From Nemertoderma westbladi (lineage: Eukaryota > Xenacoelomorpha > Nemertodermatida > Nemertodermatidae), in the NCBI GenBank assembly GCA_032718475.1, contig JAUCBJ010000150.1:62001-126000 (forward strand): 64,000 nt of DNA. Reading direction: 5' to 3'. The position numbers and the translations under genes are program-made. The notes under the pieces are model-generated. The model searched no databases. It was not told the origin of the DNA and saw nothing but the letters and a program-made list of their open reading frames with translations. Numbering within the stretch: the first letter of the stretch is position 1; every line of letters begins with the position of its first letter. Of the stretch, positions 34,501 through 44,774 are shown piece after piece.

Positions 34501-37009
34501 GCTGCTGTCCAGGGGGCTACTGTCCGAATAATGTACCCACGGTGCTACTGAGCGGGGGGCTACTGTCCGAATAATGCACCCATGGTGCTACTGTCCTAAT
34601 AATGCACCCACGGTGCTGCTGTCCAGGGGGCTACTGTCCTAATAATGCACCCATGGTGCTACTGTGCGGGGGGCTACTGTCCGAATAATGCAGCCATGGT
34701 GCTACTGTCCAGGGGGCTACTGTCCGAATAATGCACCCATGGTGCTACTGTCCAGGGGGCTACTGTCCTAATAATGCACCCACGGTGCTACTGTCCGGGG
34801 GGCTATTGTCCTAATTAATCACCCATGGTGTTACTGTGCGGGGGGCTACTGTCCTAATAATGCACCCATGGTGCTACTGTCCAGGGAGCTACTGTCCTAA
34901 TAATGCACCCACGGTGCTACTGTCCGGGGGGCTATTGTCCTAATTAATCACCCATGGTGTTACTGTCCGGGGGGCTACTGTCCTAATAATGCACCCACGG
35001 TGCTACTGTGCGGGGTGCTACTGTCCGAATAATGCACCCACGGTGCTACTGTCCAGGGGGCTACTGTCCTAATAATGCACCCATGGTGCTACTGTCCGGG
35101 GGGCTACTGTCCGAATAATGTACCCACGGTGCTACCGAGCGGGGGGCTACTGTCCTAATAATGCACCCACGGTGCTACTGTCCGGGGGGCTACTGTCCTA
35201 ATAATGCACCCACGGTGCTACTGTGCGGGGGGCTACTGTCCGAATAATGAACCCAAGGTGCTACTGTCCGGGGGGCTACTGTCCTAATAATGCACCCATG
35301 GTGCTACTGTCCGGGGGGCTACTGTCCTAATAATGCACCCATGGTGCTACTGTCCGGGGGGCTACTGTCCGAATAATGAACCCAAGGTGCTACTGTCCGG
35401 GGGGCTACTGTCCTAATAATGCACCCACGGTGCTACTGAGCGGGGGGCTACTGTCCTAATAATGCACCCATGGTGCAACTGTACGGGGGGCTACTGTCCT
35501 AATAATGCACCCATGGTGCAACTGTACGGGGGGCTACTGTCCTAATAATGCACCCATGGTGCTACTGTCCGGGGGGCTACTGTCCGAATAATGCACCCAC
35601 GGTGCTACTGTGCGGGGGGCTACTGTCCGAATAATGCACCCACGGTGCTACTGTGCGGGGGGCTACTGTCCTAATAATGCACCCACGGTGCTACTGAGCG
35701 GGGGGCTACTGTCCTAATAATGCACCCAAGGTGCTATTGTCCGGGGGGCTACTGTCCTAATAATGCACCCACGGTGCTACTGTGCGGGGGGCTACTGTCC
35801 GAATAATGCACCCACGGTGCTACTGTCCGGGGGGCTACTGTCCTAATAATGAACCCAAGGTGCTACTGTCCGGGGGGCTACTGTCCGAATAATGCACCCA
35901 CGGTGCTACTGTGCGGGGGGCTACTGTCCGAATAATGCACCCACGGTGCTACTGTGCGGGGGGCTACTGTCCTAATAATGCACCCACGGTGCTACTGTGC
36001 GGGGGGCTACTGTCCTAATAATGCACCCAAGGTGCTACTGTCCGGGGGGCTACTGTCCGAATAATGCACCCACGGTGCTACTGTGCGGGGGGCTACTGTC
36101 CGAATAATGCACCCACGGTGCTACTGTCCGGGGGGCTACTGTCCGAATAATGCACCCACGGTGCTACTGTGCGGGGGGCTACTGTCCTAATAATGCACCC
36201 ACGGTGCTACTGTCCGGGGGGCTACTGTCCTAATAATGCACCCACGGTGCTACTGTCCGGGGGGCTACTGTCCGAATAATGCACCCACGGTGCTACTGTG
36301 CGGGGGGCTACTGTCCGAATAATGAACCCAAGGTGCTACTGTCCGGGGGGCTACTGTCCGAATAATGCACCCACGGTGCTACTGTGCGGGGGGCTACTGT
36401 CCGAATAATGCACCCACGGTGCTACTGTCCGGGGGGCTACTGTCCGAATAATGCACCCACGGTGCTACTGTCCGGGGGGCTACTGTCCTAATAATGCACC
36501 AATGGTGTTACTGTCCGGGGGGCTACTGTCCTAATAATGCACCCATGGTGTTACTGTCCGGGGGCTACTGTCCTAATAATGCACCCCATGGTGTTACTAT
36601 CCGGTTAATAATGCCCCCACGGTGCTACTGTCCGGGGGTCTACTGTCCGGGGAGCTACTGTCCTAATAATGCACCCACGGTGCTACTGTCCGGGGGGCTA
36701 CTGTCCTAATAATGCACCCATGGTGTTACTGTCCGGGGGGCTACTGTCCTAATAATGCACCCATGGTGTTACTGTCCGGGGGGCCACTGTCCTAATAATG
36801 CACCCATGGTGTTACTATCCGGTTAATAATGCCCCCACGGTGCTGCTGTCCGGGGGTCTACTGTCCGGGGAGCTACTGTCCTAATAATGCACCTACGGTG
36901 CTACTGTCCGGGGGGCTACTGTCCTAATAATGCACCCACGGTGCTACTGTCCGGGGGTCTACTGTCCGGGGAGCTACTGTTCTAATAATGCACCCACGGT
37001 GCTACTGTC
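22547..37009. repeat. 14.5-kb satellite array, 43-bp unit
   Basis: Head-to-tail units of 43 bp, each a 28-bp part (taataatgcacccacggtgc followed by tactgtcc) plus a 15-bp part (ggggggctactgtcc). Because gctactgtcc occurs twice per unit, many units have lost the 15-bp part and are 28 bp long. About 340 units. Frequent variants are CACGG/CATGG, TCCGGGG/TCCAGGG, GTCC/GTGC/GAGC and TCCTAATAA/TCCGAATAA. Blocks of several units recur as higher-order repeats, for example near 25260-25900 and near 27000-27900 versus 33700-34700. Two stop codons per unit in taataa close every frame, so the array is non-coding. Confidence 0.98.
28313..30230. repeat. Homogeneous core of the satellite
   Basis: About 45 consecutive units almost identical to the CACGG/TCCGGGG consensus, with no 28-bp short units. 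Flanking parts of the array are much more variable. This pattern indicates a recent local expansion within an older array. Confidence 0.85.
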
Positions 37010-38052
37010 AGAAGGGCTCCCCCCTGATTTACTACTGGCAATGCGACACAAAATGAGACCGTACCACTGTAATATTAATTCGCACTTTCGTTAAGTTCTG
37101 AATAATAAAGCATAATGAAGAATCAAGTAACATATTAAGTTTCAAAAAGCTCAAACCTTATTTTTTTCTGAGTCGTGAAAATTAAGTTTTCGAAAAAAAT
37201 TTGCGCTCCTCAACCTCCCATAATTATCACCCATAATTATGACATTGAAATAATGACTTTTATAATAAGGACCCCCCCCCCCCTCCTTACCCCCCTCCTT
37301 AATGTGTTTTACCTTTTTTTATGTTTTGTTGTGAAGGACTTCTACCTGAAGTACTATGAAATACACCGACCCTCACTTTATTTTGTCTGACTGAACGCAG
37401 AGAAATGAAATAAAGTATTCACATCGCTCGCGAAATCTTAGGTAATTGCTTATGATGTCTCTGATACCAAATACTAAACGGAAAACTCACAGAAAAAAAT
37501 GATTAAAAATCTTAAAAATAAATAATTGGTATATATATTATTATTTTGCTGCACAGAATTGGAACATAACTAGGTAGGAGGGGACCTGCAGAAGTTATGG
37601 AGATTCTATAATTATGAAAGTGATTAATATTTTGGTGATTAATTCAGCGATCCCAAGGTGCCGCCATCATCAATTTTGTGTGATTCTCTAGAGAAGATGA
37701 CTTTCAACAGCCACCGTCAAGTAATTGTGCACAAACAATCATATCACTTGATCAATCATCAATTTTTATAATTATAATCGTCAAAAATTGAAGTATAAAA
37801 TTGATTTATGCTGATTGGTTCATGAATATATTAGTATAATTTTATTCTTAAATTGTTACTTTTTCTCTCGATTATACCCCCAAAATCGGGAGAAAATGGT
37901 GTACTTTCCCTAGGGAAAAAAGTAACCCATTGGATTGCATTGATTTTAATTTTTTTCCCGGCGAAATTGTAAAATAAATTTTATTTGGTCGAATTTTTTA
38001 AATTTTATTACATGTGATGAAAGTGCATCGAAGTAGAAAAGTTTTGGAAGTA
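37010..38052. other. AT-rich intergenic stretch
   Basis: No credible gene. It includes a dispersed repeat at about 37845-37960 that recurs at 60935-61045 (shared ttattcttaaattgt, actttttc.ctc, ggattgcattgatttt-like words). Confidence 0.55.
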
Positions 38053-38325
38053 ATTTGATCAAAATCCATTTGATCAAAATCCATTTGATCAAAATCCATT
38101 TGATCAAAATCTATTTGATCAAAATCCATTTGATCAAAATCCATTTGATCAAAATCCATTTGATCAAAATCCATTTGATCAAAATCCATTTGATCAAAAT
38201 CCATTTGGTCAAAATCCATTTGATCAAAATCCATTTGATCAAAATCCATTTGATCAAAATCCATTTGATCAAAATCCATTTGATCAAAATCCATTTGATC
38301 AAAATCCATTTGATCAAAATCCATT
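38053..38325. repeat. 15-bp minisatellite, about 18 copies
   Basis: Near-perfect head-to-tail copies of tttgatcaaaatcca with two single-base variants. Because 15 is divisible by three it leaves repetitive open frames on both strands (MDFDQ or IKIHL repeats). These have no supporting gene features and are not annotated as coding. Each unit contains TTTGATCAAA, a perfect palindrome. Confidence 0.95.
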
Positions 38326-38454
38326 CACACACTCAAACGTTATTGCAACCGTAGTATCTGGATGGCAGAGACAGGAGGGAAAACTGGACGCAAATCCCAT
38401 CTTGACGAATTAATATCCCGCCTCAATGTTAAATCCTGAATTTAGGGAAAGTCG

Positions 38455-38680
38455 CAGGTTAAAGTGGAACGGTTTTTCAACCAAAACAATAAACTAAACA
38501 CAATAGAACAGGTTACAGTTTTATTTTTGAAAGTAATCAGCTGTTATTTGCGTCCAATTTCCCCTGGAGAGGGATAAATTTTTATTGCGTCCAGTTTCCC
38601 CCCCAACCCCCCCCCCCCACACCCCCTTGCATGGCGTTCTCCAAAACAGAACTCAATATCCAATATTGGTTTATTTAGTT
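38455..38680. repeat. Dispersed repeat, copy related to 20262-20430
   Basis: Matches the 20.3-kb copy over several blocks (see there). It contains C-rich runs near 38597-38630. Confidence 0.6.
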
Positions 38681-38750
38681 AATCTACTCTATAGTTACGA
38701 AATAAATTTTCGAGAAAACCAAATTATTTAACATTGAGTAAGGCAGTATC

Positions 38751-38867
38751 AGGGGCCGTATTCTTAGTCTATCACTAGCAACAGGTAGTCAGAATTATAT
38801 TGCTAAGTTAGTGGTATCTATTCTGACTACCTGCGCGTGGCAAGTGAGAACAAATAATGCGGCCCCT
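38751..38867. mobile_element. Short MITE-like element
   Basis: 117 bp with imperfect terminal inverted repeats aggggccgtattcttagt and acaaataatgcggcccct, and inner inverted arms caggtagtcagaat / attctgactacctg. No coding capacity. A target duplication is not obvious. Confidence 0.65.
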
Positions 38868-39340
38868 AGAGTTGAAGAGTACAGTAATTTGAAACGCAGC
38901 TACTATGGAAGCAATATAGTAAACTACCACATAATACTATATAATTGCAATAATGGCCGCGGTTAGAGGACCATGTCCTTTGATTGTATGACCTGACCCT
39001 GAGATAGGTAAAAAAAGTTGGGGGATAAAAGTAGCAAGTTAAGAATAAATAATTGTTATTAAAATACTGCCATCGTTTAGTTATTTGATAACAAAATCAC
39101 TCGTTCCGTAACTCTATAAAGTGCTATTTTATGAACACTGACGTATATAGTTGTGATAAAAGAATACTATAATTATAGAACTCAGTAGTGCAGTTTGTGC
39201 TAACATTCCCCAAGAAATTTGTACTACAGCGATTTTTAAATATCACGGTATTACTGTAATACCAATATCACCTTGGACTTACAAATATTTAATATTTATT
39301 CTAGAACGTTTGTATTTTAAACATTGTGTTACACACCGTA
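38868..39340. other. Stretch without a recognised gene
   Basis: AT-rich, no feature recognised between the MITE and the first large palindrome. Confidence 0.45.
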
Positions 39341-40209
39341 CACCATGTCCCAGAATATAGTGTCGTAATTCAGTGACACGCCCCCCCCCCCCCCCCCCCC
39401 TCCCACTAATTTTTCTACAAGTCTTAATGAGATTGCATGAAATTTTAAACAGAGATAGTTTCACCTCCCGACCACTGACTGGGTGAGCCAGAATTTTTAT
39501 TTTTGCTTTCAATCTTAAGCTACAAGCGTTTAAAAAAAGTGTCTCCAGCAATATTTCAATAGTTACACCGCAGTTATTCTTCTACCTTATGGTTGTTTGT
39601 TGGTACCAATTGAAAGCTGACCATGCAAGGATTCGAAATATGTAACACAATTTGAATTTCGTTGAAAAATAGCTGAGATATGAGCGTTCAAATGTTGCAT
39701 GGTTTTACAACGACGCGAGGCTATTTTATTCTATTTAATAAATAAACCATATTCTGGAACATTTTGTAAATGTATGAATAGCTACGTAATAGTATGATTA
39801 AAGATGTAATGCATTGTTGCCCAGCTACGTATAGGATAAACAAAATATTCCAGATTATAATGCATTTATTAAATAGAATAAAATAGCCTCGCGCAGGTGC
39901 ATAACCATGCAACATTTGAACGCTCATATCTCAGCTATTTTTCAACGAAATTCAAATTGTGTTACATATTTGAAATCCTTGCAGGTCCTTCCAGCTTTCC
40001 ATTGGTACCAACAAACAGCTATAAGGTAGAAGTATAACTGCGGTGTAACTGGTGTAATATCGCTGGAGACACTTTTTTAAACGCTTGTAGCTAAAGATTG
40101 AAAGCAAAAATAAAAATTCTGGCTTACCCAGTCAGTGGTCGGGGGGGGGGGGGGGGGGGGGGGGGGGGGCGTGTCACTGAATTACGACAGTATATTCTGG
40201 GACATGGTA
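39341..40209. mobile_element. Large inverted repeat (foldback-type), first of two
   Basis: The left arm from 39341 and the right arm ending at 40209 are near-complementary over about 400 bp each, meeting around 39800. Outer ends are ccatgtcccagaatata and its complement, and inner parts include caaatgttgcatggtt and its near-complement. The left arm carries a C20 run and about 65 extra bp, and the right arm a G29 run at the matching place. No coding frame. A target duplication could not be fixed. Confidence 0.8.
40141..40169. repeat. Homopolymer G run, 29 bp
   Basis: Longest homopolymer in the window. It mirrors the C20 run at 39381-39400 in the other arm of the palindrome. Confidence 0.9.
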
Positions 40210-40531
40210 TAATATTGTGCCATTTTTTCTTGAATCACAGTCAGCAACCCGAACCCTGCCCCAATATTTTTGCCACCAATATTTATAATATATTTATAAT
40301 GATAAATTTATATGTATAATTTGTAGCACAACTTGTTTGGAATGTTTCCATTTCCATGTTAGTAGGCCACCTGCACTTTTTTATCCTAACAAGATTTTGC
40401 TACCTTATTTGCGTAACACATTTTTACTTACAAAACTTTTACAGATCGAAATAATTGACAAAAAATTGGAGACCGTATATCACTGGTTCATACGGCAACA
40501 GGGCAATAGCTAGTGTTACGTATTATACTTA

Positions 40532-40538
40532 CCTCTAC
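40532..40538. repeat. Target-site duplication, left copy (CCTCTAC)
   Basis: Identical to 41450-41456 and immediately outside the terminal catggcctacta of the foldback element. Confidence 0.75.
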
Positions 40539-41449
40539 CATGGCCTACTAAATATACGGCCTAACATGTTGTCGATTTGGCCTTAAAAAAAGAGGCCAGT
40601 TTTTTTTTACACTATTTTAATATTTTGATATGGGGAGAGTTCTATAAATTGCCATTTGCTGCAATTTGGTCAACGGACGTAATTGAAGTCTCTTCGTTAA
40701 GCAAGATACTAAATTTTATGGTAGCTAGTGTTTTAGATAGGTTTAGCTAGTAATTTCAACACTGGTTCCGACATCCTACTTCCCTCTATAAATATTTTGT
40801 AGTAGCTAGTTCTTGTTACTATTTGTATAGAAAATGTTCCAGAACATGTTAGCTATTCATTTTTAAAAATAGTTCTAGAACAATATTTTTTGTTCTAGAA
40901 CATTTTTTAAAAAAATCTGGATTCTATTTAAAACGCATGGAATCGTTCTAAAACGTGTTTAAAATCAATAAAAAAAATTGTGAAAAATATTTAATTTTGA
41001 AAATTTTTTTTTATTGATTTTAAACACGTTTTAGAACGATTCCATGCGTTTTAAATAGAATCCAGATTTTTTTCTAAAAAATGTTCTAGAACAAAAAATA
41101 TTTGTTCTAGAACATAATTTTTTTAAAAATGAATAGCTAACATGTTCTGGAACATTTTCTATACAAATAGTAATAAGAACTAGCTACTACAAAATATTTA
41201 TAGAGGGAAGTAGGATGTCGGAACCAGTGTTGAAATTACTAGCTAAACCTACCTAAAACACTAGCTACCATAAAATTTAGTATCTTGCTTAACGAAGAGA
41301 CTTCAATTACGTCCGTTGACCAAATTGCAGCAAATGACAATTTATAGAACTCTCCCCATATCAAAATATTAAAATAGTGTAAAAAAAACTGGCCTCTTTT
41401 TTTAAGGCCAAATCGACAACATGTTAGGCCGTATATATAGTAGGCCATG
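40539..41449. mobile_element. Foldback DNA element with about 440-bp terminal inverted repeats
   Basis: 911 bp made almost wholly of two inverted arms (40539-40980 and 41001-41449) around a short AT-rich centre. The termini read catggcctactaaatatacg and the complement of catggcctactatatatacg. The perfect 7-bp direct repeats CCTCTAC outside the ends support transposition. The arms differ by only scattered single-base changes and small indels. Several gttctagaac palindromes occur in each arm. It has no coding capacity and would depend on a transposase elsewhere. The superfamily is not resolved by these ends. Confidence 0.85.
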
Positions 41450-41456
41450 CCTCTAC
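41450..41456. repeat. Target-site duplication, right copy (CCTCTAC)
   Basis: Matches 40532-40538. Confidence 0.75.
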
Positions 41457-41984
41457 TTACCATTTTATAGAATAGGCTTACAAAAATAAATTATACCGTC
41501 TCTGCATTGGGTACTTGTGCAGAATGCGTTCAACCTCCTTTACATTTTTTCATATTATCTAACATTTTCTAGAATGTTTTAATTATCAAAATTGCAAAAA
41601 CTAGGCAGTTCACAGTAAATGTATTTCAGTGTATTTATTTACAGTGCGAGAGTAGAAAGTTAAAATTTACAATCAACAAGAATCCGTTACATAGCAGAAA
41701 CACACGGGATGTTTCTAGGTTAATAATTCTACCAGTGAAAGTGTCTTTAATACCAAGCAATACAACATTTTTTTTTTCAAAACACTATTTAGCACCAAAA
41801 GGACTAGCTACCTTAAATAACATTTAGTCACAAATTATGTCAACATTAATCAACAAAAAAAGCACAGAAAAATATGATCTGTTAAAATTTCCCACAATTT
41901 TTTCAGAGCATCAATTTCTGTACTCTTCATATTGATTACTATTGAACATGTAAAAGTAAAAAAAGTAACTTTTCTTCGCCCTTT
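41457..41984. other. Stretch without a recognised gene
   Basis: AT-rich, nothing recognised. Confidence 0.45.
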
Positions 41985-42215
41985 AGGCCAGGGATTACGC
42001 ATAAAGTCTGATGACTTATTTCCAGTGTGGTCCCCCCAGAATTTTACTCCCCAGAGTAATCTCTAGTACTCATTTAGCTACCACTTAAGGATGCAAGGCA
42101 GAGATGCGCCCTGGCTGGTCATTCGTGTCGAAAGAAAACTGTACTGGCCCATCATGTGTGGATCGAACCCCTACAGTCGATGTGAATTCAATGCAACCAC
42201 TACACCATTGGCTAG
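41985..42215 (-). mobile_element. tRNA-derived SINE
   Basis: On the minus strand an A-box-like tggtgtagtggttgc near 42195-42210 is followed about 40 bp later by a B box (ggggttcgatcc, about 42155). Both match polymerase III promoters, and the spacing is tRNA-like. The body continues past the tRNA-like head to about 41985, which marks it as a SINE, not a tRNA gene. The acceptor stem does not pair. Confidence 0.7.
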
Positions 42216-42636
42216 TTTTTTTAAATTAACTTTTATGTGTGTTATTTTATTGATCATTGTTAATTAAGCAATATAATAGTAGATATGACTTTTATGTTAC
42301 TGTAGCTTGTCATTAAAGTTACTTTTTTCACGAACTGTAAATGACTACGAACTTTACCAACAACTTGGCCGGCAACGTTTTGAGCAACTTGTTAGTTTGA
42401 TGTAACATAATAGGTCTCTTTAGAAACTGGGCTATTATTATATTACTGCACAGCCCCCCAGTAACTGTGCAACATTCCGAATTCCCACCGTCCCTATTTT
42501 ACGTCATCATAATCGTAATTTCTATACAAATTATAGTAAAACTGGAAAAACCGTATATTTTAATATCAAATGTCCAAAAGAAAACGGCGGACATTACCTG
42601 TCCCTTCTATCGGTACTACTTCGTCATGTCGACTAC
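42216..42636. other. Stretch without a recognised gene
   Basis: Nothing recognised. A few cggcaac/caacttg words near 42360-42395 resemble the hairpin element at 53252. Confidence 0.4.
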
Positions 42637-42826
42637 TACTACTACTAAGTCGAGCGAACTCTGACATTGGAAATGAGATTCTTCCAGGCTTCCCGATTCT
42701 CTATAGTTGTCGCAATTTTGATTCTCCCAAGTTCAGTATCCCTTTCAAGTTGATCTATAGATGTTATAGCCGGTCGTCCACGGTTACGCATTCCATGAGT
42801 TGGTTGCCAGAAAAGCAGGTCCTGGG
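42637..42826 (-). pseudogene. 3' end of a second LINE family
   Basis: The minus strand is open for about 60 codons reading WQPTHGMRNRGRP ... REAWKNLISNVRVRST and ends in TAG followed by a (tag)n tail at about 42640-42655. WQP.HG, RGRP and REAWK-like blocks are typical of the very C-terminus of RTE/CR1-like RT proteins. The sequence differs from the main LINE family here (which has FLRRILKDTG...RELWRCNF). It is cut off at about 42826 where satellite units begin. Confidence 0.65.
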
Positions 42827-42915
42827 GGCTATTGTCCTAATAATGCACCCACGGTGCTACTGTCCGGGGGGCTACTGTCCTAATAATGCACCCACGGTGC
42901 TACTGTCCGGGGGCC
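42822..42915. repeat. Stray units of the 43-bp satellite
   Basis: About two units, matching the array consensus, between the two LINE fragments. They lie 5.8 kb from the edge of the main array. Confidence 0.9.
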
Positions 42916-43869
42916 TACTACTAGGATCGGCATGCTGCATTGCAGCTGCATTTTTAAGAATGCTGTGCCGGCTTGTCGACAAAATTGCGCCGCCACAACT
43001 CCCTATCACCAATGACATTTGCTAGATCATCCGAATCTTCAAGGCCAGTGTCCTTTAAGATGCGTCTCAAGAAAGTCATGGGCTGTCCACCATGCTTATT
43101 CACTCCATGAGGCTGCCAAAGTACAAGATTATGCACTGGCTGGTCCTCACGGCAAAAGCAATGTCCTGCAAAGCGGAGGCGATTTTGTTCTAGTGTAAAG
43201 CTTGGGGGAACCAATGAGACACCTCCAATGTTATATAGTGTCTGGTTGGAGATGTGTGCATTGTACTTGACATAATGAACCCGGCGTAGCATTCTTGTAG
43301 AATGTGCCATCCAGAGATTTGGTGTCCTCAGCAGTTAGAGCCCAGCATGGACTCCCATAGAGGAGTACTGGAACTACTGCTGCTCTAAATAATCGGACCT
43401 TAAGTTTCCGATTAATTCTCGGTGACTTCCAAATCCTGGAAAGCCTATTCAAGGCTGCCCATCGCCTTTCCCTTACGTATTCGAAGGTCCTCACCTGACT
43501 TCCGGATCCATGATCCCAGGTAACAGAAGTCGTCCACATGCTCAAGCATACCATCCTTTTGAGCTTATGCTCATCCGATCAGAGACTTGCTGAGGACTTT
43601 CAAAGTTAACTGTCAAAATTTTGGTCTTTCTGGAGTTAATAAAAAGACCAACACTAGAAGCAGCATGTTCTAATGAGCTGAGGAGCCGTTGGGCTCCCTC
43701 TAGTGATTCTGAGAGTACTCCTAAGTCATCAGCAAAGTCTAGATCAGTTAGGTACTTGGCAGGATTTCCGCGACTTCTGGAGCCAGTAGGTGGAGTTATC
43801 ATCACCCCATCATCATTATGATGATCTAAGGACATGCGTAGAACATAGTCAACCACAATTATGAACAAT
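42916..43869 (-). pseudogene. 5'-truncated LINE copy (RT C-terminal half)
   Basis: Minus-strand frames at 43868-43542, 43554-43231 and 43310-42954 together cover the RT from just before the catalytic FADD motif (LDFADDLGVLSESL) to the C-terminus (RELWRRNFVDKPAQHS). The frame changes twice and the copy is 5'-truncated at about 43869, so it is non-functional. The 3' end is ccgatcctagtagtag at 42916. It is closely related to 49392-49993 and to the longer element at 61050. Confidence 0.88.
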
Positions 43870-43928
43870 TACACAAATTATATTTAATTCTATTAATTAA
43901 ATAAACACAATTATGAAAATTTGCTACT

Positions 43929-44180
43929 GTCCGGGGAGCTACTGTAATTTTTATAGTTTATCCGGGTAGCTATTATTAGGACAGTAGCCCCCCGGACAGT
44001 AGCACCGTCCGGGGGGCTACTGTCCTAATAATGCACCCACGCTGCTACTTATGTCCGGGGGTCTACTGTCCGGGGGGGCTACTGTCCTAATAATGCACCC
44101 ACGGTGCTAATGTCCGGGGTGCTACTGTCCTAATAATGCACCCACGGTGCTACTGTCCGGGGGGCTAATGTCCTAATAAT
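43929..44180. repeat. Rearranged satellite units with an inverted junction
   Basis: Several variant 43-bp units. At 43972-43997 and 44007-44032 there is a perfect 26-bp inverted repeat around a 9-bp loop (agtagcacc), where a unit on the minus strand faces units on the plus strand. Confidence 0.88.
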
Positions 44181-44189
44181 GCTAGGGAT

Positions 44190-44774
44190 AGGGTTAGGAT
44201 TAGCTACGATAAAAAAATATATCTACTAATGTTCTAGAACATTCACCAATATTAAAAAATCCTTAAAAAACACAAAAAGTGCCCAGTAAAAAAAATTGGT
44301 CGACATGACGAAGTAGTAGTCTTCTATCTAATGGCAGAACTGCCGTTAAGGGAACCGTGCAAGTGGACCAATACCTGGCTGTCTGACGAGCAAAGAAATT
44401 CGCAAGGTGCATATCGCAATCTATAATGCAAGAATTCTTTATGTTTGATGCACAAAAATATCGGCGATATCTGCAGATGGATGCAACACATTTGATTATC
44501 TAATTTAAGCAATTAAGACATTAGTTCAATGACAGGACACTTTAATGCGGAAAGCTATCAGTGTCCCGGAACAACTTATATATACATAATTTATCTTCCG
44601 TGTTTAACCTTCATCGATATTTTGAACAATTCAAGAAGTCTGCTGTGTTCAATGGAAAAAGAAAAGCAAAAACCAGTTTTAAATATTTTGAGGTGTTGTA
44701 CCAGAATAATACCCCCCTCACACCCGACACCTCATGAGTGGGTTAGCAATTTCGGAACATTTTCCGAATTTAAA
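44190..44774. other. Stretch without a recognised gene
   Basis: No credible gene. The part from about 44705 to 44785 recurs at 50195-50275, next to another short array of the 37-bp minisatellite. Confidence 0.5.

Noticed and set aside
22547-37009. CRISPR-like array
   Set aside because: Units are contiguous with no unique spacers, unit length varies by module loss, and the context is an animal genome.
37998-38354. Repetitive proteins MDFDQ and IKIHL on opposite strands
   Set aside because: Both come from a 15-bp minisatellite whose length is divisible by three. No signal, domain or gene context.
44196-44215. Telomere-like agggttagg words
   Set aside because: Only one or two irregular occurrences, no tandem TTAGGG array.
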